Shown: positions 22,438 to 34,411 of the stretch, one piece after another
Numbering within the stretch: the first letter of the stretch is position 1
How the letters are laid out: every line of letters starts with the position of its first letter
Assembly: GCA_030686995.1 (NCBI GenBank)
Contig: CM060691.1
Location: forward strand, 88,719,055 to 88,783,054
Direction: 5' to 3'
DNA from: Artemisia argyi
Lineage: Eukaryota; Streptophyta; Magnoliopsida; Asterales; Asteraceae
Length of the DNA: 64,000 bases
Made by a program: the position numbers and the translations under genes
Notes under the pieces: generated by a model
Database searches by the model: none
Told to the model about the DNA's origin: nothing
What the model saw: only the letters and a program-made list of their open reading frames with translations

Positions 22438-23236
22438 TTAAAAGTTTTTCAAGCAAAAGAATGTCCCCCTCCGGATCTTAATAAGAATCATCAACTTCAG
22501 GTGAAGAAGATGTATCAATAGCAAGAAAATTCTCGACATCTTCCAAAAGGAAGTCACTTCCTCAAATGGAGTGAGGGAAGGGGTAGAGTCGGAAAGGATT
22601 GGTTTGGAAGAAGGAGTGGGATTGCCACTCGAAGTGTTTTGAGAAAACCTGAGAAGTTCTTGAGAGTACTCCTCCGAAGAAATATCAATGATATCAATCC
22701 GATTAACGGACATATGCTCATTGTTAGAGGAGTATCTTGATGTTTGGTCAAGGTTAAACGTAATGGCTTCACTACCAACACATAGGGTTATTTCCTCATC
22801 GTACACATCAATCAATGCACGTCTGGTCCTTAGGAATCCTCTCCCGAGAATGGGAGGAACCCTTGGATCGGCATCAAAATCGACAATTACAAAATCGGCA
22901 GGGAAATGGAATTTTCCCACATTGACGAAGATATCCTCGGCTATTCCTATTAGACGGGAAGTAGTTCGGTTGGCAAGCTCGAGGGTCATGCAAGTCGGAG
23001 TCAAATCGGGAAGAGATAGCGTTTTCCATATGGCTAATGACATTAGGTTGATGCTAGCACCAAGATCGGCCAAGGCGAAGCATTCAACCATCCCCAGAAA
23101 ATTACACGGAATGAGGAACTTACCGGGGTCTTCAAGCTTTTCAGGAAGCTTTTTAAGGATGACCGCCGAACAATTCTCATTCAACGGGGTTCTTGTCATT
23201 TCATGCAGATTTTCCTTATTTTTCAACAAACTCTTG
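22438..23236 (-). pseudogene. Element A aspartic protease region (broken)
   Basis: Reads LLKNKENLHEM, LKKLPEKLEDPGKFLIPCNF, then the active-site ALADLGASINLMSLAIW, PADFVIVDFDADPRVPPILGRGFL and AITFNLDQTSRYS, the standard order of Athila proteases, which use DLG rather than DTG. The C-terminal linker goes out of frame near 22560. On the upstream side the frame is cut by a solo copia LTR and resumes at 23693. Confidence 0.85.
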
Positions 23237-23241
23237 ATCAT

Positions 23242-23687
23242 TGATGAGGATCTAAACACACGCCTTGTGCTAGATAGATACTTTGAGTAATACCTAGTAG
23301 CACGCGGAATTTACTACCAAGTACTTAGAAGATTGTATGTTTGGTGTATGTGAATTATATGATGTGTGAATGAATGAAAAAGTAAAGAACGATGATGTAA
23401 ACAAACTTAAAGCTTCAATATTATTAAGAATAATACGAGTGATCAATGATATCACTAGGGTTACACCTTGAAGCTAAACTCTGGAAAATGTATGTTAAAC
23501 CCTAAACCTAGGATCTCCTTTTATAGGTACAAGGAGTCCTTTACAAGATAAGTATAATCTATGATAAAAGAATATTCACTAAATATATTCTAAACTTATC
23601 CAATATACGAATATAATAATTATAACATAAGTAGTGGTAATATTAAAGACAGCAGTAGTAACTGAGTTTCCACTGTTATTCCCAACA
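23242..23687 (-). mobile_element. Solo Ty1/copia-type LTR in A's gag-protease linker
   Basis: The LTR is 446 bp. In element sense it runs TGTTGGGAATAACAG...CCTCATCA. Perfect target duplication ATCAT (23237-23241 and 23688-23692). A TATA box (CCTATAAAAGG, about 23517-23527) fixes the orientation and resembles that of F's LTR (CTATAAAAGG then AGATGCC). Removing it rejoins LMPKFVSMI with KSLLKNKEN. Confidence 0.9.
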
Positions 23688-23692
23688 ATCAT

Positions 23693-25516
23693 AGACACAA
23701 ACTTAGGCATGAGAAGAATAGCAGCTGCGAAGCTTATATCAAAATGTAGTTCTTGGATGATTTGATAGAAATTTTCCATTAGATGATAAGCTTTTTCGCG
23801 GAGCTTGTGATCGTTTAGTCTAGAAGGATAAGGCAACTTAGTCTTAACAGGAATCTCTTGTTCTAAATCAAAATTTTCTTTCCCTTTCGAAACTTGGACA
23901 ACCAGAGGTTGGATGTCTTCGGTTCTTCCATTATTAGTAGGAAGTTCCGTATCCTTGGTCACCTCAGTTTCACGGTAGACTACCTTAGGAGGAAGAGAAG
24001 AAGAGATAGTCGGAGCTGTAGATCCATCATACTTAACACCTCTATGAGTAATGATCGCTTTAACATCGCCCCTCTGGTTGGCGATCGTGTTGCTTAGGAG
24101 AGAAGTAGTACCCGAGCCCGAGGGTCGATCATTTAAACGCTTGTTAATAGCATTCATTTCCTTAGTTAAAAACTCATGAGATTTCATAATAGTTTCATTT
24201 TGAAGCAACAATTGCTTAAGAATCTCATCCGAGGGCTACGGATTTGGAACAACATTTTGATTTTGATTAAAATTTTGCCCTCGGTTGTTGTTATTGAAAC
24301 CTTGATTTTGATAATTCCGTTCATTTTGAACCACATTTCCATGATTAGCATTTTGAAAATTTCCTTGATAATTCCCTTGATTCGGGCCTTGATTTTGATT
24401 CCCTTGAAAACCCCGATTTTGATTATATCCTTGATTTTGATTTTGAAAACCTTGATTTGCACGATTTTGATTTGGATTGACTTGATTGTTGTGATTTTGC
24501 ACATTGTGATTTTGAGGTGGATTGTTAAAACCTGGTGGTCCAAGATAGTTATTAGAACGGTAGCTAAGAAGACTACGGTCTCCTTGGGGTTGGTAACCGT
24601 TACCACCCGTGTTTGCAGCATACACATTCTCATGAGAGTAGGCACCGGTTACCGGACACTCATAATACAGGTGTGGACCACCGCAAATTTCACAACATTG
24701 ATTCACAACGTTAACTTGATTAGAAGATTTTTCTTTGAAAAGAAGACCAATTTGTTTAGTGAGAGTTGCAAGAGTCCCATTTGATTTAGTGTTGGCATCA
24801 AGAATATTAGCCAAAACATCATCATTCAATTTGCTACTAGCACTTGAGACTTGAACTTTGCTTCTCGAACTCCTCACTCGAGCCTTATTCTCAATGATTG
24901 TGAAAGCAACTTGGATGTTTTGAGTTAACAAGTTTCCACCCGCAGTAGAGTTGAGTGAATCTTGATAGGCAAGATTCAACCCGTTATAGAACGTATCAAT
25001 CTGATGCAAGGGTGAAAACCTGTGATATGGACATCTTTCTAGCAACTCCTTAAATCGATCCAAAGCTTCACTAAACGACTCATCGAAAGCTTGTTGGAAA
25101 TGCAAGATTTGAGTGAGGAGATTAGAAGTCTTAGAAGGAGGATAGAAATGATTCACGAACTTGGTAGCTAAGTTACCCCATGTGTGAATTGAGTTCGGGG
25201 GTTCCTTTTCAAGCCAAGTCCTGACTGCTCCTTTCAAGGAGAATGAAAACAATTTCATCTTAATCACATCATATGGAACTTGGTTAATCTTAATTGTCTC
25301 AGCTATATCGGTGAAATTCCTAATATGAGCATGAGGGTCCTCATTCTCAAAACCGTGAAATGAGATACTCGTGATTAGATTGAGTAACCCGTGATGATTT
25401 CAAAGTGATTTGCTTGAATGTTCGGTATCACGATGGCTCTTCGTACACCATTGAAATGTGTTTTTAGTTGCTCCTCCATCGGTTGGAGATCGGGAACTGG
25501 TTGGGCTCCATTCATA
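23693..25516 (-). pseudogene. Element A Gag (broken)
   Basis: Retrotransposon gag: HAHIRNFTDIAETIKINQVP, WLEKEPPNSIHTWGNLATKFVNHFYPP, FDESFSEALDRFKELLERCPYH, then a CCHC knuckle CEICGGPHLYYEC (CX2CX3HX4C), a long Asn/Gln/Gly-rich tail and the linker KSHEFLTKEMNAINKRL leading to the protease. Defects: a frameshift near 25390 and an in-frame TAG at 24236-24238. The N-terminal part lies beyond the LARD at 32341-32472. Capsid and nucleocapsid roles are established for the family. Confidence 0.88.
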
Positions 25517-27283
25517 CCAACTGTAACAATTCGCATTTTCAGGTTAACTTTTATTCCCGGAAATTTTACTATTCACTTTTTACTATTCACATCAAAATTT
25601 TTTATTTTATATTCTCGTAAGTTAAACTATTTTAATGATAATCCGAGAATTTCACACTCGTCGGATCATTTCTGCAAAAATCACAAAGCCGTGTCCGAGA
25701 TTTACTTTTAGGTTTAAACGTCATTCCAGCATCCCGATATGTCCATAAAACATTATAAACAATAGAAATATGATTTTCTCTCATTTTAGGACAATTCCAA
25801 AAGTTTTGGAATTTTACGTTTTTCAGTTCAGCGTTTTACGCGAATTACGCGTTTTAGACCCGTGTTTCCAGTTTTTAGCAGGGTGTTAGCACCCGATAGA
25901 ACCTACCACTCATTTTATATTTTATTATGGACTATATTGACATGTTTAACCATACTTTCAAGTTTCATATTTTTAGGATACCCGGTTTTACGTTTCGTGG
26001 CCAAAAAACTTACGGTTAGCAATTTACGGAGTCAAAACTAGCTACATACTTAGGATATTATCATCCAAAGACCATGACTACTCATCTAGTCACCCTTATC
26101 CATTCCAAACCGACCTAGGGGTGGGGGGAGTCACCATGTGTGGTTAAATCTTGACCATTGATTCTTTAGATCATTACAAGTGTCTTAAACTAACCATGGT
26201 TAAATTCTAACCCAATATATGGTTAACTATTTTTCCTACCCTATAAATACCAAGCTAAAACACATAGAAAACTTGCACCACACCTTCTTATAACCTTCAA
26301 GTCCTAAAACCTAAGGCACTTTTCTTATATTTTGTAAGAAAGTTAACTAGTTTTTGAAAGAAAACTAGTGTTTGATCTTCAATCTTGGAAATTTTCTAAG
26401 AAAAGTTGTTATAACTCTAAAGTCTCCAAAAAGATGTAGTTATAATCTTCAAATAGCTTTGGACTTTCAAGAAGGCGTCGTTATAATCTTCAAATAACCA
26501 AGGTTTATCATAGATTGCAAAGAGTGAAGCTTAAGTCTATCAAAGTCCGTACCTTACTAGTTACTTACCTTTCTTTTAGAAAGCCTCAAGTTGTAAGCAA
26601 ATCCTATTACACTTTCTTGCTCATTATCATTTTCGTGCTCTTTGGGTTCCTTTCATGCTATATATGTTCTTGTTATTGTGTTCATGATGTTTAAAAATGG
26701 ATAAAACAAGTATTGATATACATATGTTAACTTATGACAAGTAAACAAGCAAACTAGTGATTTTTATGGAGAACCACGACCAAAATAGTACAACTATGAT
26801 ATTTGACACTTACTTACTGTTATAAAGGACTTCAAAAGGAAAACATAGCAATTTGAATCACCTAAAATGAGTACATGAGTCAAAAGTTATGGCCATAAGA
26901 AGTTAGTGACACCAAAACGCCAAAACTGCCAATACCCTACTGTTTGCATTCTGCCATTTTGAAAGTCACCCTTCTGGTCCGATTCATCAAAAAGTTAAAA
27001 CACGAAAGTTGTCCGGAACGCCGTTTTCGTTCAGGAACAAAGAAGCTCGAGCCCTGAAAACGCTTTCTGAGTGATAATTTTCTTCAAATTCTTAACAGCC
27101 CATTTTTAGACCAAAGTCACTATATAATAGTTATGATTTACTAAGACCAAGAGGTCTAATGACCTAAAGCCAAGACCACAACCATGGCTAAAGCCAAGGT
27201 TGAGTCTCAAAACCATGGTAACAATGACCAAGGTCACGGCAAAGCCACGGCTAAAGACCATATAACTTTTAAAGATCAAAAAG

Positions 27284-27286
<3 letters not shown>

Positions 27287-27362
<76 letters not shown>
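27287..27362. repeat. (AT)n microsatellite, about 76 bp
   Basis: Pure TA dinucleotide repeat. The same site in the 3' LTR (31066-31085) has only about 20 bp. The 54-bp difference equals the whole length difference between the two LTRs. It creates a spurious tyrosine/isoleucine ORF. Confidence 0.95.
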
Positions 27363-27365
<3 letters not shown>

Positions 27366-27891
27366 ATCAAATACTACAATAGTAGGGAGCCTCATGTGAG
27401 GAGTTCGTTAAGTAAGCCGTCGAGATGAGTTGTGGATTTACGAATTAAAGTGTCCTGGCTCCTCGAACGTTTACTCCATGACTTCTGAATTATGTCGGCC
27501 CGAACGGTAGTAAGAGATATACAACCTATACATGTTTCATAAACAATTTATATTCAAAGACTTACACTATATACTAAGTACTACATCATGAACATTATGC
27601 AAGACATATATTGGCAATTCTTCGTATTCTTAGACGTTACTCAAAACCTAAGTCGCAACATTCTATTATAGGCTGCTCTTAGAGACTTTCGTGATTCGAC
27701 TACCACTTTCATTTCTCATTACATAAGCTTAAGGTGAGTCATAGCCCCTACTTTTTCATACTTGTTTTAACTCTTTGGGGGGGATACATGCACAACTACT
27801 TGCTTACTTATACAAATACTCAAAACATTTATACTTGATTGTTTTTTATTGTCTTATACTTGATTTCATACATACATGACTGTCTTTTATC

Positions 27892-27990
27892 TTTGGGAAG
27901 TGGCTCCCAGTAAACTTTTATCTTTGGGAAGTGGCTCCCAGTTTTCTTTGGGAAGTGGCTCCCAGTTATCTTTGGGAAGAGGCTCCCAGT
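27892..27990. repeat. Four-copy hairpin minisatellite in the LARD 5' LTR
   Basis: Units TTTGGGAAGTGGCTCCCAGT at about 27892, 27923, 27947 and 27970 (the last with GAGG for GTGG), separated by 3-11 bp. Each contains TGGGA...TCCCA arms. The 3' LTR has the same four units at 31615-31713, so the array predates this insertion. Confidence 0.9.
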
Positions 27991-28612
27991 ACTTGTAAGT
28001 CTCCTTGGATAACACATGCATTGGGTTTCGGAGATGAAGTAGAACCAATGCTATTACCTTCCTTGTGAGCAGCATACCCAAGTGAGGTCTTCGGAGATGA
28101 AGTAGAGACTCACTACTAATTGCTTAATTGTTTTGATGAACTTATACATGTCTTTATTATACTATATGTTAGCAGTGGGTTGTGAACACACAGGTTACAA
28201 GTCTCTTATGGCGGGACTTGTAACTAAGTGGATTCACGATGCCTTTGCTGTGTGATCATTCTTTAAGGCTTTTTCAACTGTTTTAAGACAAAATCTATGA
28301 ACTCACCAACCATTGTGTTGACACTTTAGCATGTTTATCTCAGGTTAGTAAGGCGATAGCTAGTGCGTGGAACTTAGAGTCAAGCTGCATATTCTGAAGA
28401 CTTACGCTTTTATCATTTACCATTCAAAACATTTTGTATACATTTATGTATCATACTTTGGAATCTCATGTTTGTAACTTTGAATTCATTAATCGAATGG
28501 TAACTTTTCAAAACGTCTCATTTAGAGTTCGTTTTCTATAACTTGTACTTTGTATTATGAAGTAGCACCCCTATGACACAGTCTTCCGCTGCGGTATTTT
28601 GGGGGTATTACA

Positions 28613-29298
28613 GATTGGTACCAGAGCCTTGGTTATAGAGAACTAGGTTGCATTTAGTGCCTAGACTATAACTACTATATACGTTAAGACTCTCCTCTTT
28701 ATTTGCCTTACACACAATACATACACATATGCTTTTTGGTTAGAGGTTTGCTTAGTTCCACGCTGTTAGATGATGTGACTTTAGTATTATAAGGAGCCCC
28801 AGAGATTAGTTGAGTCATTTAAAACATGGAGCTCAGTAATAACTAATTATTTAACTTGATCTTGTGACAGTTCTTGTTTGATGAGACACAAGATTTGAGT
28901 TAAGTAATATTATTGCTTAGCTTTAGGGATTTGATGACTTGATTATCTTACTATCGGCCTCAGAAGGCGGATTTTGTGTCGGAAATTCTTAAGTAGGATG
29001 TTTTAGAATCTCCTTATTTAAATGGATTGGGACGCCTCTTCATTTATGTAAAGAAATTGTAAATCACCGAACCATAAGTTTATGAGACCTTACTTACATA
29101 AATTTGGACGCTTCTTTATGTAAGTAATGTGTTATAAATAAGTGGGCTTAATTGTAGCCGACACAACTCCTTAACCAAAACCTTAGACGAATCAGAGTAA
29201 ACACCACTATATTAGAGATCCAGAATTCTCTTAGACATACCATAAGTAGTTAACATCAACTGAACTTCGGGACGAAGTTCTCCTTAAGGGGTAGAGAC
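28613..29298 (+). other. Internal region of the LARD, noncoding
   Basis: Starts with a primer site (TGGTACCAGAGCC, 28616-28628; initiator Met type with a change from TGGTATCAGAGC). It ends with CTCCTTAAGGGGTAGAGAC, a polypurine-type junction. Stops in all frames and no protein motif. Confidence 0.85.
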
Positions 29299-32200
29299 TG
29301 TAACAATTCGCATTTTCAGGTTAACTTTTATTCCCGGAAATTTTACTATTCACTTTTTACTATTCACATCAAAATTTTTTATTTTATATTCTCGTAAGTT
29401 AAACTATTTTAATGATAATCCGAGAATTTCACACTCGTCGGATCATTTCTGCAAAAATCACAAAGCCGTGTCCGAGATTTACTTTTAGGTTTAAACGTCA
29501 TTCCAGCATCCCGATATGTCCATAAAACATTATAAACAATAGAAATATTATTTTCTCTCATTTAAGAACAATTCCAAAAGTTTTGGAATTTTACGTTTTT
29601 CAGTTCAGCGTTTTACGCGAATTACGCGTTTTAGACCCGTGTTTCCAGTTTTTAGCAGGGTTTTAGCACCCGATAGAACCTACCACTCATTTTATATTTT
29701 ATTATGGACTATATTGACATGTTTAACCATACTTTCAAGTTTCATATTTTTAGGATACCCGGTTTTACGTTTCGTGGCCTAAAAACTTACGGTTAGCAAT
29801 TTATGGAGTCAAAACTAGCTACATACTTAGGATATTATCATCCAAAGACCATGACTACTCATCTAGTCACCCTTATCCATTCCAAACCGACCTAGGGGTG
29901 GGGGGAGTCACCATGTGTGGTTAAATCTTGACCATTGATTCTTTAGATCATTACAAGTGTCTTAAACTAACCATGGTTAAATTCTAACCCAATATATGGT
30001 TAACTATTTTTCCTACCCTATAAATACCAAGCTAAAACACATAGAAAACTTGCACCACACCTTCTTATAACCTTCAAGTCCTAAAACCTAAGGCACTTTT
30101 CTTATATTTTGTAAGAAAGTTAACTAGTTTTTGAAAGAAAACTAGTGTTTGATCTTCAATCTTGGAAATTTTCTAAGAAAAGTTGTTATAACTCTAAAGT
30201 CTCCAAAAAGATGTAGTTATAATCTTCAAATAGCTTTGGACTTTCAAGAAGGCGTCGTTATAATCTTCAAATAACCACGGTTTATCATAGATTGCAAAGA
30301 GTGAAGCTTAAGTCTATCAAAGTCCGTACCTTACTAGTTACTTACCTTTCTTTTAGAAAGCCTCAAGTTGTAAGCAAATCCTATTACACTTTCTTGCTCA
30401 TTATCATTTTCGTGCTCTTTGTGTTCCTTTCATGCTATATATGTTCTTGTTATTGTGTTCATGATGTTTAGAAATGGATAAAACAAGTATTGATATACAT
30501 ATGTTAACTTATGACAAGTAAACAAGCAAACTAGTGATTTTTATGGAGAACCACGACCAAAATAGTACAACTATGATATTTGACACTTACTTACTGTTAT
30601 AAAGGACTTCAAAAGGAAAACATAGCAATTTGAATCACCTAAAACGAGTACACGAGTCAAAAGTTATGGCCATAAGAAGTTAGTGACACCAAAACGCCAA
30701 AACTGCCAATACCCTACTGTTTGCATTCTGCCATTTTGAAAGTCACCCTTCTGGTCCGATTCATCAAAAAGTTAAAACACGAAAGTTGTCCGGAACGCCG
30801 TTTTCGTTCAGGATGAAAGAAGCTCAAGCCCTGAAAACGCTTTCTGAGTGATAATTTTCTTCAAATTCTGAACTGCCCATTTTTAGACCAAAGTCACTAT
30901 ATAATAGTTATGATTTACTAAGACCAAGAGGTCTAATGACCTAAAGCCAAGACCACAACCATGGCTAAAGCCAAGGTTGAGTCTCAAAACCATGGTAACA
31001 ATGACCAAGGTCACGGCAAAGCCACGGCTAAAGACCATATAACTTTTAAAGATCAAAAAGCTTATATATATATATATATATATATGTTATCAAATACTAC
31101 AATAGTAGGGAGCCTCATGTGAGGAGTTCGTTAAGTAAGCCGTCGAGATGAGTTGTGGATTTACGAATTAAAGTGTCCTGGCTCCTCGAACGTTTACTCC
31201 ATGACTTCTGAATTATGTCGGCCCGAACGGTAGTAAGAGATATACAACCTATACATGTTTCATAAACAATTTATATTCAAAGACTTACACTATATACTAA
31301 GTACTACATCATGAACATTATGCAAGACATATATTGGAAATTCTTCGTATTCTTAGACGTTACTCAAAACCTAAGTCGCAACATTCTATTATAGGCTGCT
31401 CTTAGAGACTTTCGCGATTCGACTACCACTTTCATTTCTCATTACATAAGCTTAAGGTGAGTCATAGCCCCTACTTTTTCATACTTGTTTTAACTCTTTG
31501 GGGGGGATACATGCACAACTACTTGCTTACTTGTACAAATACTCAAAACATTTATACTTGATTGTTTTTTATTGTCTTATACTTGATTTCATACATACAT
31601 GACTGTCTTTTATCTTTGGGAAGTGGCTCCCAGTAAACTTTTATCTTTGGGAAGTGGCTCCCAGTTTTCTTTGGGAAGTGGCTCCCAGTTATCTTTGGGA
31701 AGAGGCTCCCAGTACTTGTAAGTCTCCTTGGATAACACATGCATTGGGTTTCGGAGATGAAGTAGACCCAATGCTATTACCTTCCTTGTGAGCAGCATAC
31801 CCAAGTGAGGTCTTCGGAGATGAAGTAGAGACTCACTACTAATTGCTTAATTGTTTTGATGAACTTATACATGTCTTTATTATACTATATGTTAGCAGTG
31901 GGTTGTGAACACACAGGTTACAAGTCTCTTATGGCGGGACTTGTAACTGAGTGGATTCACGATGCCTTTGCTGTGTGATCATTCTTTAAGGCTTTTTCAA
32001 CTGTTTTAAGACAAACTCTATGAACTCACCAACCATTGTGTTGACACTTTAGCATGTTTATCTCAGGTTAGTAAGGCGATAGCTAGTGCGTGGAACTTAG
32101 AGTCAAGCTGCATATTCTGAAGACTTACGCTTTTATCATTTACCATTCAAAACATTTTGTATACATTTATGTATCATACTTTGGAATCTCATGTTTGTAA

Positions 32201-32335
32201 CTTTGAATTCATTAATCGAATGGTAACTTTTCAAAACGTCTCATTTAGAGTTCGTTTTCTATAACTTGTACTTTGTATTATGAAGTAGCACCCCTATGAC
32301 ACAGTCTTCCGCTGCGGTATTTTGGGGGTGTTACA
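29299..32335 (+). repeat. 3' LTR of the LARD
   Basis: The LTR is 3037 bp, almost identical to the 5' LTR. TATA box CTATAAATAC at 30018-30027. Confidence 0.95.
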
Positions 32336-32340
32336 CCAAC

Positions 32341-32472
32341 CACCGGCGGTTGTTGAACGTTTTGTTCCATTTCCTCAACGGTTGGGAAAGGAATGCGGTT
32401 GTTTTAACGAATCACCCTTTCGGGATTTGATAGTGGAGAAATAAGATTATGAGAAGATGAGCGGGTGTTCAT
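32341..32472 (-). pseudogene. Element A Gag N-terminus
   Basis: ATG at 32472 begins MNTRSSSHNLISPLSNPERVIR, the usual Athila gag start. It is followed at once by an in-frame TAA, then NNRIPFPTVEEMEQ up to the LARD insertion. Continues at 25516 with MNGAQPVPDLQPMEEQL. Confidence 0.8.
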
Positions 32473-32979
32473 ACACCAAAAAGAAATCCAAAATGAAAAT
32501 AAAAAATCTTTTTGTATTTTTGGTTGGAAATTATTTTTGGCTTTTTTAATTATTGAAAAACAAACAACTTTATTTTCTTTTTGTAACCGTTACGTCAAAC
32601 GTAACCCTTTCCTTTAAAAGTACGCGCAGCGAGGCGGGAGAGAAGAATGGATCTCTCTTCAGCTTGCAATTTAATGTCAAAGCTTCCGTATTCGCCGGTT
32701 ATTCGGTTGTAGTAATAAAGCAATCCGATAATGATCGATTTCACGATTTGTTTTGTTGTAATTGCGAGAATGGTTCACAACGCCCTCTCGAGAGCGATGA
32801 TTTAACTTTATTTTTGTATTTTTGAAAACACTTTAGGAAAAGTGTTTTTGATTTATTTTCTTTTTGTATTTTTCTTTTTATAACAAAAACAAACTTCCGA
32901 GGGAAGGGTCTTAAAAACACGATCTTACGATAACGAACGAACTCTTTCAAGCCTTCCCCGGCAGTGGCGCCATTTGATT
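32473..32979 (-). other. Element A leader and primer-binding site
   Basis: The untranslated leader is about 480 bp, T-rich on the plus strand, with no motif recognised. The primer site TGGCGCCACTGCCGGGGA lies at 32955-32972 (minus), one base from that of B'. AAATCAA separates it from the LTR end. Confidence 0.8.
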
Positions 32980-34411
32980 TGTTGTAAATTTAGTGGTTAG
33001 GTATTCGTTTTTCTGAAGAAAGTGCAACGAATGCAAATTCCCGGATCGTTCTCCCAACGAATGTTTGATGTCGAATATGCCGATTCGGTGTCGTGTAAAA
33101 GTGAAGTTAATAGTGTTTTGTGTGATTTTTTGGAATTTATACTAAAATATCAATAAAAATCAAGAACAAATGCATAAGGTACAAGCATATAAAGCACACG
33201 TACCAATTAACGTAAAACGAATTAACAAACGTAAATAAAACGTCACGTAACAAATTAAAAAGTGAAATCTAATAAAAAAGGCTCCTAAAATTATGAAATA
33301 AATTTCTAAAAATCCCAAATAACCAAAAATAATTTTGAGAAAAGAAATTATATTTTTGTGACTTTTATTTATTTATTATGAATTTATTTCTATTTTAGAA
33401 TATTAGAAATGACTAAAAATGCTAATAAAATTGAAAATTAACTTTAAAAATGTAAAAATGATTCTGAAAATTCTAAAATACCTAAAATAAATTTTCTAAA
33501 CTGTTTTTGTATTTTTTTTATTGCTTTTTCTCAATTTTTATGGATTTTTCTTGATTTAAAAAGTAAAAAAACTAATAAAAAATAAGAAAAATAGCTACTG
33601 ATTGAGAAAAATTATGAATTTTTTTTGTAAAATTCTAAAACAATGTTTTAAATCTAAGAAAAATAGAAAAAGTTGAAAAATAAGCTGAGAAAGTTCTTTT
33701 GGGATTAATAAGCAGTTGGTACTAAGTGCTAATTAATAAGCACTTATACCCAAAAATTTTGAAACTTTTTCCGAAGGTTCTAATCACTAAAATAAGCACA
33801 ATCCAATCAGAAATCAAAGCAGAAAGCTCACAAGATACTCAGAATTAGTAATAAGAAGTTGGGATAAGTTCAAAAATTAGCAGATAGTGCACCAGATTAA
33901 GCAGAAAGTTCAGGAATCATGTAATATGCTAAAACAAGCTCAAAACTTTTCAATAAACTCAACTTAGCTCAGGTAAAAACCCAATTAGCACAACTGCTGT
34001 CCTAAAGTTCTATCAACAATCATGTTATAAAGCCCTACTTTGCATGCCTCAATAAGCACTTATGATAAGCTCTAAAATGGAGACTTAAGGGGGGGGGGGG
34101 GGGGGGGCAAAATCAGGCTAGCATTAGTGGCTTCAAAAAGAGACTAAAATTTTACAACAAGCTAAAAAAACAATCAACCTATGAACTACTGAAAATGAGC
34201 AAACAAGTAGGTTAGATGAAGGTTATTCAAGCTTGATGAAGGATAACTCTAAACTAAGCAAAAAGCAAATTTGTGAACAAATAAAGCTACTCTGATCTTA
34301 AAACAAACTAAATCAATTCAAATGAAAAGAAAGCAAGCAAAAACAATCAATAGCAAAACCAAATCACCAGTGAGCATTAAATCTACCTGACAGTTAAAGA
34401 GGTAATACGCA
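32980..34411 (-). repeat. Element A 5' LTR, first segment
   Basis: Begins TGTTGTAAATTTAG on the plus strand, directly beyond the primer site, so this is the 3' end of the 5' LTR. AT-rich, with many AATAAGC/TAAGCA words and a G19 run at 34089-34107. Cut by element C at 34411. Confidence 0.7.

Larger units (their letters stand above)
25522..28612 (+). repeat. 5' LTR of the LARD
   Basis: The LTR is 3091 bp. TATA box CTATAAATAC at 26241-26250, preceded by CCTACC. It holds the long AT microsatellite, a four-copy hairpin minisatellite (27892-27990) and two TTCGGAGATGAAGTAGA copies (28026 and 28090). Confidence 0.95.
25522..32335 (+). mobile_element. LARD: large-LTR non-autonomous element in A's gag
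   Basis: Two LTRs of 3091 and 3037 bp flank only 686 bp. Perfect target duplication CCAAC (25517-25521 and 32336-32340). Termini TGTAACAATTCG...GGGGGTRTTACA, a Met-type primer site and a pre-LTR GACGAAGTTCTCCTTAAGG stretch match Tekay/Del-type chromoviruses. The LTR start (TTTTCAGGT..., TACTATTCAC) resembles that of D. No coding capacity. The LTRs differ by a few substitutions and one AT-repeat length difference, so this is probably the youngest insertion here. Confidence 0.95.

Noticed and set aside
24176..24784. Plus-strand ORF rich in isoleucine and leucine, looking like membrane segments
   Set aside because: Shadow of the Asn/Gln-rich tail of A's Gag on the opposite strand.
27184..27399. 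ORF with alternating Tyr-Ile
   Set aside because: Produced by the AT microsatellite.
27829..28081. Minus-strand ORFs with repeated WEPLPKD units, also at 31552-31804
   Set aside because: Reverse reading of the LARD minisatellite; both LTRs carry it and neither shows a promoter or coding signal.
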